64,000 nucleotides of DNA, taken from positions 62,001-126,000 of the forward strand of contig NZ_LUUG01000093.1 in assembly GCF_001644035.1 (NCBI RefSeq), given 5' to 3'. Under the pieces are notes generated by a model. The model did not search any database and was not told the origin of the DNA. It worked only from the letters and a program-made list of their open reading frames with translations. The stretch is from Methylomonas methanica (lineage in GTDB: Bacteria; Pseudomonadota; Gammaproteobacteria; Methylococcales; Methylomonadaceae). Of the stretch, positions 27,355-35,334 are shown one piece after another. Each line of letters opens with the position of its first letter. Positions within the stretch are counted from its first letter, which is position 1. The translations under genes and the position numbers were made by a program.

Positions 27355-28914
27355 TTACATCGGTTTGCTGGTGTTGGTAGAGTTTTTGATAACCGGCACT
27401 TGGCAGTTGCTCAAAGAACCTGCGACAGCATGCGAGTAAGGCATAACAGGGGCATTGACATTCAAGGTGTCGGTAAAGTTGTTGCCGTTGCCGATAGCCA
27501 AATAACCTGATTGACCGAATGGGTGAACGAAACCAATGTTCAACTCGGTAGCCAGAATGGTTGGCGATGCAGCGTCGGCAGCGATTTTAGCGATGATGGT
27601 GGATTTATCAGCGCTGATAGCTTTACGCCATTGGAAAGTTTGTTCAACCCAATCCATATATTTGCCTCTGAACGCTTGCTCCAGAGTAGGCGCTACGCCG
27701 TCAACTTTGATAAAGCGGTAATGCTTGGCATGTGTGGCATTGTTTTCCAAGCTTTGTTGACCGATAGCCCACGCTCTATTGCCAGCAGTGTTAACTGCGG
27801 TGTTGAACACGTCAGGGTTAGTTGTGGTGATTTGTTTAGCAACCGCTTCACCGTCGGCAAAGTCTTCCAGACACAGTTCCATATCGCCGGAACCACTGAT
27901 TTCATGCTTCACAGGGCCTGCCAATGGAGAACCCGGCCAATCAGGTGACAAACCGGCAGAACTGCAAGGGTTGTTCAAGAATTTGACGTATTGTTGCGCG
28001 CCGGTACCGGAACCGTCGATACGTTTGCAGTAATGCACTTTAGTATCGTTAGGAGTAACGTTTCTGACCGTACCGTCGGAATCGGTGTAAGTCAAACCCG
28101 CTGTCAAGGCGGTCAAGGCGACGCCGCCTACTTTAAACTCCGACCATCTTTTGATTTGACCGGAGATCAATTCAGCCACTTGTTGTTTGCTCAAGCTAGG
28201 CATACACGCTTCGGTGTAAGCGCCCGGTGCGCAGCTGCCGCCAAAACCGGTCAACAGGTTTTGCGCTCTTTGCAAAGCCACATATAAGTTATCGGAAACC
28301 GGCACACCAAATACCAAAGCAGCGGCAGGAACCACGTTCAGAACCGCGTCGGCGGCTACTGGGTCAACTTCAGAAGCGTTTGAAGGTTTGTTTGGACCGA
28401 CGAACAATTTTGGTTCGACATCGGAAATACCGGCGTCGGACACTACGTTAGTCAGGTTAGCGCCGCTGGCGTTGCAAAACCAGGTGTTAGTTACGCCTTG
28501 TTGGGTGCAGTTACCGTTGTCGATACGCATCGCAGCAATCGCTACGCCATCGATCAATGGGTTAACGCCTTGAGCGGAACCGCCGGCGGAACGTTTGTGG
28601 AACAGTACTTTAGCTGTCGTTGCCGCAGCGCCGTTAACGGTCAAGCCGGGTACGTTGGTAGAGTTCAGTGTGCAGAAATAGGCACTGTGGCTTTTACCTT
28701 CGGAACCCACTGTACCGTTATCTTTAAATACATCCAAAGTACCGGCGTCGCACAAGTTTACGAACAGCGCAGCCAGAGCTTTGTCTTGCGCGGTAGCGCC
28801 GGACATGAAGATTTCGATATCCGGCGTAACGCTTGGCGCATGTGCCAATGCACCTTGCGAGAAACCTGCCAGAGAAGCCACTGCGATAGCAGCAGACAAT
28901 AATTGCTTTTTCAT
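27355..28914 (-). CDS. Secreted PstS-like (periplasmic binding protein fold) protein
   Basis: 519 residues with signal peptide 1-24 (SQGALA|HA). The start of the mature part (IEIFMSGATAQDKALAALF) resembles the GSSTM/GA-type phosphate-binding-protein opening. SLSKQQVAELISGQIKRWSEF at about 245-265 resembles the LSxxQVxxIFxGxIxxW motif of PstS-type proteins, and EISGSGDMELCLEDF may be another binding loop. Eight or so cysteines suggest disulphides. No ABC permease or ATPase is next to it; it lies between the adhesin pair and a VPLPA-CTERM gene. Phosphate binding is inferred only weakly; a surface or type-II-secreted protein is also possible. Confidence 0.6.
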   Translation of the reverse strand: MKKQLLSAAIAVASLAGFSQGALAHAPSVTPDIEIFMSGATAQDKALAALFVNLCDAGTLDVFKDNGTVGSEGKSHSAYFCTLNSTNVPGLTVNGAAATTAKVLFHKRSAGGSAQGVNPLIDGVAIAAMRIDNGNCTQQGVTNTWFCNASGANLTNVVSDAGISDVEPKLFVGPNKPSNASEVDPVAADAVLNVVPAAALVFGVPVSDNLYVALQRAQNLLTGFGGSCAPGAYTEACMPSLSKQQVAELISGQIKRWSEFKVGGVALTALTAGLTYTDSDGTVRNVTPNDTKVHYCKRIDGSGTGAQQYVKFLNNPCSSAGLSPDWPGSPLAGPVKHEISGSGDMELCLEDFADGEAVAKQITTTNPDVFNTAVNTAGNRAWAIGQQSLENNATHAKHYRFIKVDGVAPTLEQAFRGKYMDWVEQTFQWRKAISADKSTIIAKIAADAASPTILATELNIGFVHPFGQSGYLAIGNGNNFTDTLNVNAPVMPYSHAVAGSLSNCQVPVIKNSTNTSKPM

Positions 28915-29014
28915 TGTATATCTCTCAATTGATTAAATTTAAAGTTTGAGCCGACCCGTTCATGAAGGGGGAACCAGCAAAACAGAATCCGGCCGGCTCA
29001 AGACATTTACGGGA

Positions 29015-29806
29015 TTAAACCGCCAATGATTTACGACGCGTTGCGCGCAGCACACCCATCAAACCAGCGCCGAACATCCAAACCGCAGCAGGCAGTGGCA
29101 CAGCCGCAGGTGCAGCGGTGTAAGTCAATGAACCCACGTTACCGCTGAATGAAAAATTCCATGTACCTGGGAAAGTTTCCAATTCGCCGGTATCGAAATC
29201 ATCGGCATTGACTTTTTCATGAACGAACGCCAAAGCAGTGCCCAATTGGCCTTGCGCGGTAAAAGGCAAGGCAGTTTGGAAATCGTTGCCGTAAACAGCG
29301 GTGTAACCGTTTTGGCCGACAGTTTTGAATGTGCTCAAGTTGTTAGCATTGGCATCTTGAGTTTGAACAGAACCAACCATAACGTTCCATTTACTCATGG
29401 TATTACCAATGTCGCCGGCGTTGCTGTCGATGACAGCAGGAGAAGGAACTACTGACGTAGTGTAGAAACCAAATTTAGGTAAGTCAGTCAGGTCAGCCAG
29501 GATTCCATGACCACCAGAAACACCCCAAGCCACGTTGTTGCCGGCGGTGTAAGCAGCAGCGAAAGATTGGAAGTTATTGTCAGTCATTGAAAACGACAAT
29601 GATTGGCTAGGGTTAGCCAGGAATTGCTCAACAGTGATACCCAAATCCAGTGTAAATGAAGTTTTCGCTGTGTAGTCAACCAGGTTGAACAAAAACTCAC
29701 TACCGTCTGCTGTCGCATCACCGATAGCTTGGATACGCGCTTCCGCGGCGCCTGAAGCGGCCGCCGCCAATACTGCAACTGCTAACAATTTTTTAGACAA
29801 TTTCAT
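29015..29806 (-). CDS. VPLPA/PEP-CTERM sorting-domain surface protein
   Basis: 263 residues. Signal peptide about 1-23 (AAASGAAEA|R), a soluble β-rich body with no motif I recognise, and a C-terminal tripartite tail: VPLPAAVWMFGAGLMGVL followed by a basic RATRRK end. This is the sorting signal cut by exosortases, the enzymes associated with exopolysaccharide loci such as the one at 1263-8218. Its leader carries a predicted cyclic-di-GMP-I riboswitch. The likely fate is attachment to the cell surface or release into matrix. The exosortase gene is not in the window. Confidence 0.82.
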   Translation of the reverse strand: MKLSKKLLAVAVLAAAASGAAEARIQAIGDATADGSEFLFNLVDYTAKTSFTLDLGITVEQFLANPSQSLSFSMTDNNFQSFAAAYTAGNNVAWGVSGGHGILADLTDLPKFGFYTTSVVPSPAVIDSNAGDIGNTMSKWNVMVGSVQTQDANANNLSTFKTVGQNGYTAVYGNDFQTALPFTAQGQLGTALAFVHEKVNADDFDTGELETFPGTWNFSFSGNVGSLTYTAAPAAVPLPAAVWMFGAGLMGVLRATRRKSLAV

Positions 29807-29845
29807 TTTTTAAAACCTCATGTTTAAATTTCGATTAATGACATA

Positions 29846-29923
29846 AGGTGACAGCCCAGCCGTCTTGACCTGCAAGACCCGTGACTTTCCGTCCCCGCTT
29901 CGCAACGAGTTTGGCTTTTACAC
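29846..29923 (-). promoter_or_regulatory. Cyclic-di-GMP-I (GEMM-I) riboswitch upstream of the VPLPA-CTERM gene
   Basis: On the minus strand: GTGTAAAAGCCAAACTCGTT, a GCGA tetraloop, AGCGGGGACGGAAAGTC, then ACGGGTCTTG, loop, CAAGACGGCTGGGCTGTCACC. Layout and conserved blocks match the copy before the adhesin and the GEMM-I class (GGGACG-AAAG-C linker, GGGTCT/AGAC stem, CxGGGxTGxC close). GTG and GCC at the 5' end can pair with CAC and GGC at the 3' end. It ends about 40 bases before the ATG. The G20-equivalent again seems to be C. Read by eye only. Confidence 0.78.
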
Positions 29924-30166
29924 GCTTTAGATCGTACTCGACGCCATCTAACATCCTGACAGCGCCGCTTTGTTGCCCCCGCTACCATTTCCCCCCAAGC
30001 CTCCTCCCTATCCTCTTCCGTAGCCGCTCCCTGTCCGTGCCGTCCGTGCTCCCTAGTTGCTCCCGAATCCTTGTTAAACTGCCTTATCCCGGCACCTCAA
30101 CTTGGTGCGGATTATTCCAGAGCAATAGCGGCGTTTCGGTTACAGCATTGTTAAATTCACGTGACA

Positions 30167-30186
30167 TGTAATACATCTGTATTACA
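30167..30186. promoter_or_regulatory. Operator-like palindrome TGTAATACA-TC-TGTATTACA
   Basis: Two exact 9-base arms with a 2-base centre, about 245 bases upstream of the riboswitch of the VPLPA-CTERM gene. The symmetry fits a dimeric regulator site; the cognate regulator is unknown. Confidence 0.5.
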
Positions 30187-30300
30187 AAGCCGGCCGCTAA
30201 CACGAAAATTCAGCGGATGATTGGGCGCGGGCGGTAGCTATGAAACTTAAGATTCTTTTTGCGGGCATTGCCTCACTGCCATTGAGCGAAGGAAGAAGCC

Positions 30301-30321
30301 CCTTCTCCCTCCGGGAGAAGG
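30301..30321. repeat. Short palindrome CCTTCTCCC…GGGAGAAGG
   Basis: A 9-bp stem with a 3-base loop, followed by GTTGGGATGAGGG. It is a relative of the hairpin at 24919-24938. Confidence 0.55.
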
Positions 30322-30599
30322 TTGGGATGAGGGAATCTAAATAAAGCTATTTTCATGAATTGCCGTGAGCTCTCGATATCAAGGTCCTTTCTGACTATTG
30401 AGTTAGTCCGGCCAAACCCAAAAAGTCAGTCATGCCTCCCGGAATGCAGACATCCAGTGCCATGGATGGCAAACTTCGAGCTATACGTGCAATCTCGATT
30501 CGGCATTCAAGCGAACGCAGACGCCTCGCGACCGCGCAGCGAATCAGCGGCGGCAAATAGGCTCGCGCCTGCGCGGGAGCGACGATACCCGAGGGCAGG

Positions 30600-31115
30600 C
30601 TAAACCACGCCCAGCAAGACTTTGGCATTAACGATACCCTCAGCATCGGCCGGTTTTTCGACATCGATTTGCAGCACTTGTAAGCGGTGCTTGCTTTCCA
30701 GAATCGCCAGCCAGGACATGAGTTGGTCGAAAGGCAGCTGCTCCAGCCAGACGCTGACTTTGTCCTCGCCTTCCGGCGACAGGTGTTTGATCGCCGGCTT
30801 TATCTCCAACTGTTGACTACTGAAATCGACTACGGCCATCGGCGATTGATTAGCGCCATCCAGCGCCGGCGCGTCAACCGTAGCCTGCTGCCGCAAAGCC
30901 GCCGCTTCGTTGCCAACTTGTTGTAAGTAGGTATAGATTTGCCTTTGCGACTGGATTTTTTGCGTCAGCAAGCGGCTCTGTTCGGCGATTGGTTGGTAAA
31001 ACAACAGGTAAGCGCCATACACCAACACGACCAACAAACCGCCCAGCGCCAGCACTCGCTCTCTGGGCGTCAAGTCGGCAAAACGTTGCGATATGTCATT
31101 TTTCGCGAATCTCAA
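30600..31115 (-). CDS. gspM: Type II secretion protein GspM
   Basis: 171 residues: a short cytoplasmic leader with LTPRERVLALGG, one membrane helix at about 22-42, a coiled region, then a ferredoxin-like domain (LEIKPAIKHLSPEGEDKVSVWLEQLPFDQLMSWLAIL). This is the usual GspM layout and length. It pairs with GspL in the inner-membrane platform that anchors the GspE ATPase. It overlaps gspL by 20 bases and is the last gene of the operon; no gspN follows. Confidence 0.88.
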   Translation of the reverse strand: MRFAKNDISQRFADLTPRERVLALGGLLVVLVYGAYLLFYQPIAEQSRLLTQKIQSQRQIYTYLQQVGNEAAALRQQATVDAPALDGANQSPMAVVDFSSQQLEIKPAIKHLSPEGEDKVSVWLEQLPFDQLMSWLAILESKHRLQVLQIDVEKPADAEGIVNAKVLLGVV

Positions 31116-32289
31116 GTTGCGCCTCCACGCCGTTTGCGCCGCTGTCGGCCGATTGAATTTTCACCTGCACCGTGCTTTGCAAGTGCTGTTTGAATTGCTC
31201 CAGCTGGCCGATATCGTCGGCAAGCAGATGCAACTGCAAACCGCCGTTCAGGAAATTGAGCTTTTTCAAGTGCACGGCCGGCGCGTCTTTCAACACCAAG
31301 CCGGAACGGTAAATCAGCCGCATAAAGCTGCTGCCGGCAAAACCCTGTTGTTTTCTGAGTTGCGCCAGTTGTTGATCGGCTTGAGCCTTGACATTGACGA
31401 TGCGTTTGACCTCCGGAAAGGTCTGTTTGAACAGGTCTTGGGTTTTAGCTTCCAACGCGCTCAATTCGGCTTGTTGTTGCCAATAACTATGCAATAAGGC
31501 GTAGCTCTGCACCGCCAAGGCCACAGCCAAAATAATTGCCGCTGGCAGCCACTGTTGCCAGCGGCCTATTTGGCGGCTGCTGACGGCATAGGCACCGCTC
31601 AACAAATTCAGCTCGGCCGGCAATAACTCGGCGGCGCTCGCCATGAAGTGCAAAGGCTGGTCGATGGCTATTTCCAAACCAGTACTAGGCAAACCATCCG
31701 GCAGCGCGGTGTCTTCACTACCTTTGCATATCCGCAAAGTCTCGAAATCGGCGCCTTCGGCACGGGCATTTTCCAGCAGCTGCGGCAGAAACTCCGCATC
31801 CACACCACCGCCCAGATAGGCAGCGCTGCGCAGCATGGCATTGCTGCCCTCGATCAATAAAGTACCTTGTCCAGGCTTATACGGCAGGCACAAGGTTTCC
31901 GGATACGCAGCTTCCACCGCTAAACCGGCCTCGCGGAACGGCGCAAGCCACGCCGCTAAAGCCTCGTGAGCAATCGCCGCCACGGCGAGTTTATCGCGCT
32001 CTTGCCTTAGCCAAACCAGATGATAATTTTCCACGTCCTCGGCCAGCAGGTCTTCCAGCGCAAACGGCAAGGCTTTTTTTAGTTGCGCTGCGTTTTTAAC
32101 CGCCAGCTCAATCTCCAGCAATAGCACCGAAGCGGCCGGCACCAGCAGCAATAAAGACTTACCCTGCGCTGCCATTGCCAACTCGGCCATCGGGCCTGAT
32201 GCCGGCTGACCATCTGGATCGGCAAGACTCAACCATTCCAGATTATCGGCGGACCCGGCGCCGAATCTGACCAGTAGTTTTTCAGCCAT
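31096..32289 (-). CDS. gspL: Type II secretion protein GspL
   Basis: 397 residues. The cytoplasmic part (about 1-240) has the actin-like/PilM-type fold seen in GspL, with LLVPAASVLLLEIELAVKNAAQLKKALPFALEDLLAEDVE. A membrane helix lies at about 250-272, and a small periplasmic ferredoxin-like domain (about 310-397) follows. It docks the N-terminal domain of GspE to the membrane and contacts GspM. It overlaps gspK by 8 bases. Confidence 0.9.
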   Translation of the reverse strand: MAEKLLVRFGAGSADNLEWLSLADPDGQPASGPMAELAMAAQGKSLLLLVPAASVLLLEIELAVKNAAQLKKALPFALEDLLAEDVENYHLVWLRQERDKLAVAAIAHEALAAWLAPFREAGLAVEAAYPETLCLPYKPGQGTLLIEGSNAMLRSAAYLGGGVDAEFLPQLLENARAEGADFETLRICKGSEDTALPDGLPSTGLEIAIDQPLHFMASAAELLPAELNLLSGAYAVSSRQIGRWQQWLPAAIILAVALAVQSYALLHSYWQQQAELSALEAKTQDLFKQTFPEVKRIVNVKAQADQQLAQLRKQQGFAGSSFMRLIYRSGLVLKDAPAVHLKKLNFLNGGLQLHLLADDIGQLEQFKQHLQSTVQVKIQSADSGANGVEAQLEIREK

Positions 32290-33217
32290 GCGCTAAGCCC
32301 TGGCGCTGCCGCTTCACCACTCGCGCGCCACCACTATCGCGCTGCAATTGCGACTCAAACAGCAGATGGGTTTTGCCCATATCGATTTGCCCTTGTAATA
32401 AAAAGTTTTGCGAACTGACGCCCAAGCCGTATTTACCGATGCCGGCGTCGGCAACCGTTTCATCCTTTAAAAATTCCGCGACTTTTGCGAAAGGCTTACC
32501 TCGGGCTCTGAATATGGACTCCGCCTGATCGGCGCTGATGTCGTCGGCCAAACAGCGCAACACGGTGGCACTGGCGGTGTTGATATTCAGCGGCGCGTAG
32601 CCGTCCACTGCGTAGACATAAGGCAGCAATTTCAGATAGGTCTCGCGCGTCATGCCTTGCACCAGTAACAACTCGCTGACATCGGCAAATTGCCGGTTCG
32701 CGGCACGGTAGCCGGGCTTAAATCGGGTATAGGTTTCGTCTTCCGCGCCATGCGGATAGCTGACATCCATATCCGCATCGACCCAATCGGTTATCGCCTG
32801 CGCCAGCTCGGTTTTCAGTTTTAGAATTGCCAGCAAGCGTTCCAGGCGCTTGATATCGTCCTTGGAAATTTTGCCCTCGACCAATACGTTGTTCAGATTG
32901 ATCCGGCCCTGTAAATCCTCAATCTGTGCTTGCATAGTGCCGCCGACGACGATTGTCCTTGCCAGCGGTATAGACCAATCTTCAGCCAAACCATCTACTT
33001 TTCCGGCCGTGGTGTCGGCAGCCAGCCGGCCGATAGCCCAACTTTCCAAACCGTACACATACTCCCAGGCTTGCGCGCTGCGCAGCTGATTTTCGGTGCG
33101 GCGAATATCCAACTGCCGCGCACTGGACATCGACACGACGGCAACGGTAGCGATAGCCAGTATCAACATCACCGTAATCAACGCGATCCCGCGCTGCCGC
33201 TGATCCACTGACCTCAT
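32282..33217 (-). CDS. gspK: Type II secretion minor pseudopilin GspK
   Basis: 311 residues, the typical size of GspK, the largest pseudopilin. Prepilin signal RQRGIALITVMLILAIATVAVV, then the inserted α-domain (LQGRINLNNVLVEGKISKDDIKRLERLL, TDWVDADMDVSYPHGAEDETY) and a repeated helix-hairpin-helix-like region (PLNINTASATVLRCLADDI). Unlike other pseudopilins the +5 residue is not Glu (sequence IALIT), as usual for GspK. It caps the pseudopilus tip together with GspI and GspJ. It overlaps gspJ by 4 bases. Confidence 0.92.
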   Translation of the reverse strand: MRSVDQRQRGIALITVMLILAIATVAVVSMSSARQLDIRRTENQLRSAQAWEYVYGLESWAIGRLAADTTAGKVDGLAEDWSIPLARTIVVGGTMQAQIEDLQGRINLNNVLVEGKISKDDIKRLERLLAILKLKTELAQAITDWVDADMDVSYPHGAEDETYTRFKPGYRAANRQFADVSELLLVQGMTRETYLKLLPYVYAVDGYAPLNINTASATVLRCLADDISADQAESIFRARGKPFAKVAEFLKDETVADAGIGKYGLGVSSQNFLLQGQIDMGKTHLLFESQLQRDSGGARVVKRQRQGLAHG

Positions 33218-33798
33218 TCCCGCACCAAAAACAGCCGGCGGATTTCACCCAAACCGGTCAGGCTAAAACTCGCTTCCACCGCTCTGGGCAATCCGCTGCC
33301 ATCAGCCGGCCAATGCATGGTCCAGTCGCTGCCGTAAAAACGCAAATCAAGCGCCGCGACGTTCAGCAATTTTTTCCGGCGAAATTGCGTCTGTTGGGTA
33401 CGATCCAATACAGTCCAGACTTGCCGGTACAAGCTGCCGTTTTCCAGACGATAACTGACACGTTGCAACTGGCTGTGCATCTCCAATTCCGACCATGCCG
33501 GCACGCTACGCGTCAAGGTCAGCAAATCCTCGCCATTGCCGCCGGAAAACGCCGGCTGTTCGCTGCCGAACTCGTCCCGAATAGAGCGCGGCAAGGCTTG
33601 TGCCAGATCTTCGTTCAGCAAATATAAGGTTTGCTGCAACTCGGCGATAGTGTCCGAGCGTTTTTCGGTGCCCGCTCTGGCATCCAGCACCGCACTCAAA
33701 CCGGCGTAAGCCATGGCCGCCATGATGGCAAACACCGCCATCGCTATCAGTATTTCCAGCAAGGTGAAGCCGCGACTTGTGACTGCCTTATTGTTCAT
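33214..33798 (-). CDS. gspJ: Type II secretion minor pseudopilin GspJ
   Basis: 194 residues from ATG 33798 (NNKAVTSRGFTLLEILIAM); a longer frame to 33846 adds a leader not seen in prepilins. Prepilin cleavage would fall after the Gly in SRG|FTLLE, with the conserved Glu at +5. The C-terminal β-domain carries the phrase VSYRLENGSLYRQVW typical of GspJ. It overlaps the gspI stop by 11 bases. It is part of the pseudopilus tip. Confidence 0.9.
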   Translation of the reverse strand: MNNKAVTSRGFTLLEILIAMAVFAIMAAMAYAGLSAVLDARAGTEKRSDTIAELQQTLYLLNEDLAQALPRSIRDEFGSEQPAFSGGNGEDLLTLTRSVPAWSELEMHSQLQRVSYRLENGSLYRQVWTVLDRTQQTQFRRKKLLNVAALDLRFYGSDWTMHWPADGSGLPRAVEASFSLTGLGEIRRLFLVRE

Positions 33799-34165
33799 GA
33801 CCGACCGGGATATAACTAAGCAAACCGGTGTAAGGCGACTTATCACCTTCCAAAAACACTTCTATCCGGTAATCCCAAACAGAACCGCCGATACTCGGCG
33901 TCACGCCGCGCTTGGCCTGCCAATACCAACGCCGACCGGCCATCTCTTCCCAGCCATCCTGGTTCTCCGGCTTTTCGGTAGCCAGGCGCAATTGCACCGC
34001 ATGGTTCGCGGCTATCGTCGCGGCTATCATTTTGTTTTCCAGGTACCAAAGGTTCTTGGTGTTGTCGGCGGTAATTTTGATCAAGCCGGCCATCAGGATG
34101 GCTAACAGGGCCAAGGCAATCAGCACTTCCAATAGAGTAAAGCCGCCGTTGCGGGAGTATTTCAT
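33788..34165 (-). CDS. gspI: Type II secretion minor pseudopilin GspI
   Basis: 125 residues. Prepilin signal NGG|FTLLEVLIALALLAI with Glu at +5; a short C-terminal domain with NKMIAATIAANHAVQLRLA, the GspI consensus. It starts 4 bases inside the gspH end (ATGA overlap), so translation is coupled. It forms the tip complex with GspJ and GspK. Confidence 0.9.
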   Translation of the reverse strand: MKYSRNGGFTLLEVLIALALLAILMAGLIKITADNTKNLWYLENKMIAATIAANHAVQLRLATEKPENQDGWEEMAGRRWYWQAKRGVTPSIGGSVWDYRIEVFLEGDKSPYTGLLSYIPVGHEQ

Positions 34166-34704
34166 GGCTTGATGGCGACGCTGGAAACCGCTAAGCCGTC
34201 GTCTACCGTATTGCTAACAAAAAACCGGAGCTCACTTTTTGGTAAATCCAAGGCAATTTGAAATACCTCGGCGGCCCCGTCCGGCGTAAATACTATCTGC
34301 GGCTGCGAATGCACGTTGCTGCCGAAACGCTTAGCCAAATACACCGGCTTTTCGTCCAAGGTTAATGCCAAGCTCATACCGGCCGGCAAGTCCCGTTGCC
34401 TGAAGATCGCATCAGTATTCTCCGGCTGCCACTTGCCTTGTACCGGCGACAGAAATCTATATCCTTGACCCACCAATTCCAAACCGATACTGTCACCGCG
34501 TATCATCGCTTCCTGCTCGGCCAGCTCAATCAGTTTTGCCAGGCGCTGAATTTCCAGTTGCTGCTGTTTGCTGTGATCGGCGTTGCCCATCGCCAGCATC
34601 GCCATGCTGCTCATCAAGCCGATCAGGACCATCGCAATCAATAGCTCGATAAGCGTAAAACCGCGAACGGTCAAGCGCTCAAGCTGACTTACTTTTGCGC
34701 CCAA
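34162..34704 (-). CDS. gspH: Type II secretion minor pseudopilin GspH
   Basis: 180 residues. Prepilin signal VRG|FTLIELLIAMVLIGLMSSMA with Glu at +5, followed by the GspH β-domain (RLAKLIELAEQEAMIRGDSIGLEL, then YRFLSP and PQIVFTPDGAAEVFQI). The ATG at 34704 lies within the end of gspG (16-base overlap); later in-frame starts exist, so the N-terminus is slightly uncertain. Confidence 0.88.
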   Translation of the reverse strand: MGAKVSQLERLTVRGFTLIELLIAMVLIGLMSSMAMLAMGNADHSKQQQLEIQRLAKLIELAEQEAMIRGDSIGLELVGQGYRFLSPVQGKWQPENTDAIFRQRDLPAGMSLALTLDEKPVYLAKRFGSNVHSQPQIVFTPDGAAEVFQIALDLPKSELRFFVSNTVDDGLAVSSVAIKP

Positions 34705-35120
34705 TTGGTGATGTCCGCGCCGGCTTCGCTGCCGCCTTCCACACCGTCGGCACCGAAGGAATACAAATCAAATTCGCCGTGCGCGCCGGGCTGCATGTAA
34801 AAATACGGCTTGCCCCAAGCATCGGCCGGCAGTTGATCCAGATAACCGCCCTGCTTCCAATGCGCGCCTTGCGGCAAATTGGCCGGCTTGTGTACCAAGG
34901 CTTCCAGGCCTTGATCGGTGGTGGGATAGCTGAAATTATCCAGGCGATATAGATCCAGGGCGGCGCTGATGGCTCTGATGTCTTGCAAGGTACGGGTGGC
35001 GCGGGCTTCATCGGGTCTGCCCATGATTTTCGGTACGACGATGGACGCCAGAATGCCCAAAATTACGACCACGATCATCACTTCGATCAGGGTAAAGCCT
35101 TGCTGTTTTTTATTGCTCAT
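34689..35120 (-). CDS. gspG: Type II secretion major pseudopilin GspG
   Basis: 143 residues. Signal KKQQG|FTLIEVMIVVVILGILASIVVP with Glu at +5; then GRPDEARATRTLQDIRAISAALDLYRLDNFSYPTTDQGLEALV, the signature of the major pseudopilin, and a calcium-loop C-terminus (YSFGADGVEGGSEAGADI). It polymerises into the pseudopilus that pushes substrates through GspD. A 214-base gap holding a palindromic element separates it from gspF, unlike the overlaps elsewhere in the operon; it may have its own promoter. Confidence 0.95.
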   Translation of the reverse strand: MSNKKQQGFTLIEVMIVVVILGILASIVVPKIMGRPDEARATRTLQDIRAISAALDLYRLDNFSYPTTDQGLEALVHKPANLPQGAHWKQGGYLDQLPADAWGKPYFYMQPGAHGEFDLYSFGADGVEGGSEAGADITNWAQK

Positions 35121-35163
35121 AACGCTAAAAAGTAAGTGGAGTTAAAGCACGCCCCGCCAAGTG

Positions 35164-35274
35164 GAGCTTGTCGTAAAACGTAGGTTGGGCTGAATACAAT
35201 GAAGCCCAACATTTTGATTTTGTTGGGCTTCGCGCTGCTCTGCCCAACCTACATTTGACTTTTACGACAGCCTC
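35164..35274. repeat. Nested palindromic element in the gsp operon
   Basis: Three nested inverted pairs: outer GAGCTTGTCGTAAAA / TTTTACGACAGCCTC (35164 and 35260-35274), middle GTAGGTTGGGC / GCCCAACCTAC (35180-35190 and 35242-35252), inner GAAGCCCAACA / TGTTGGGCTTC (35201-35211 and 35221-35231). The outer pair resembles the element at 25271-25450 and the middle pair that at 11868-11955. It is a MITE-like repeat inserted between gspF and gspG. Confidence 0.8.
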
Positions 35275-35334
35275 AAGTGTGGGGCAACGGCGAGAAGATT
35301 AGAAAGCCAACGTGACAGGCGTATGACAAAGACG

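Larger units (their letters stand above)
29924..30599. other. Gene-free stretch between the VPLPA gene and the gsp operon
   Basis: About 675 bases with short open frames on both strands (for example 30355-30603 and 30395-30664) that lack ribosome sites and family features. It holds a 20-base palindrome (30167-30186), a dispersed hairpin (30301-30321) and probably the promoter of the VPLPA gene next to its riboswitch. Confidence 0.5.

Noticed and set aside
28915-29014. A third riboswitch before the PstS-like gene
   Set aside because: The 100-base gap lacks the GCGA stem and the GGGTCT…AGAC blocks; it only holds a weak 8-bp pair with a long loop.
30355-30664. Two overlapping open frames, one on each strand
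   Set aside because: No ribosome site, signal or family pattern; the area looks like non-coding spacer with repeats.
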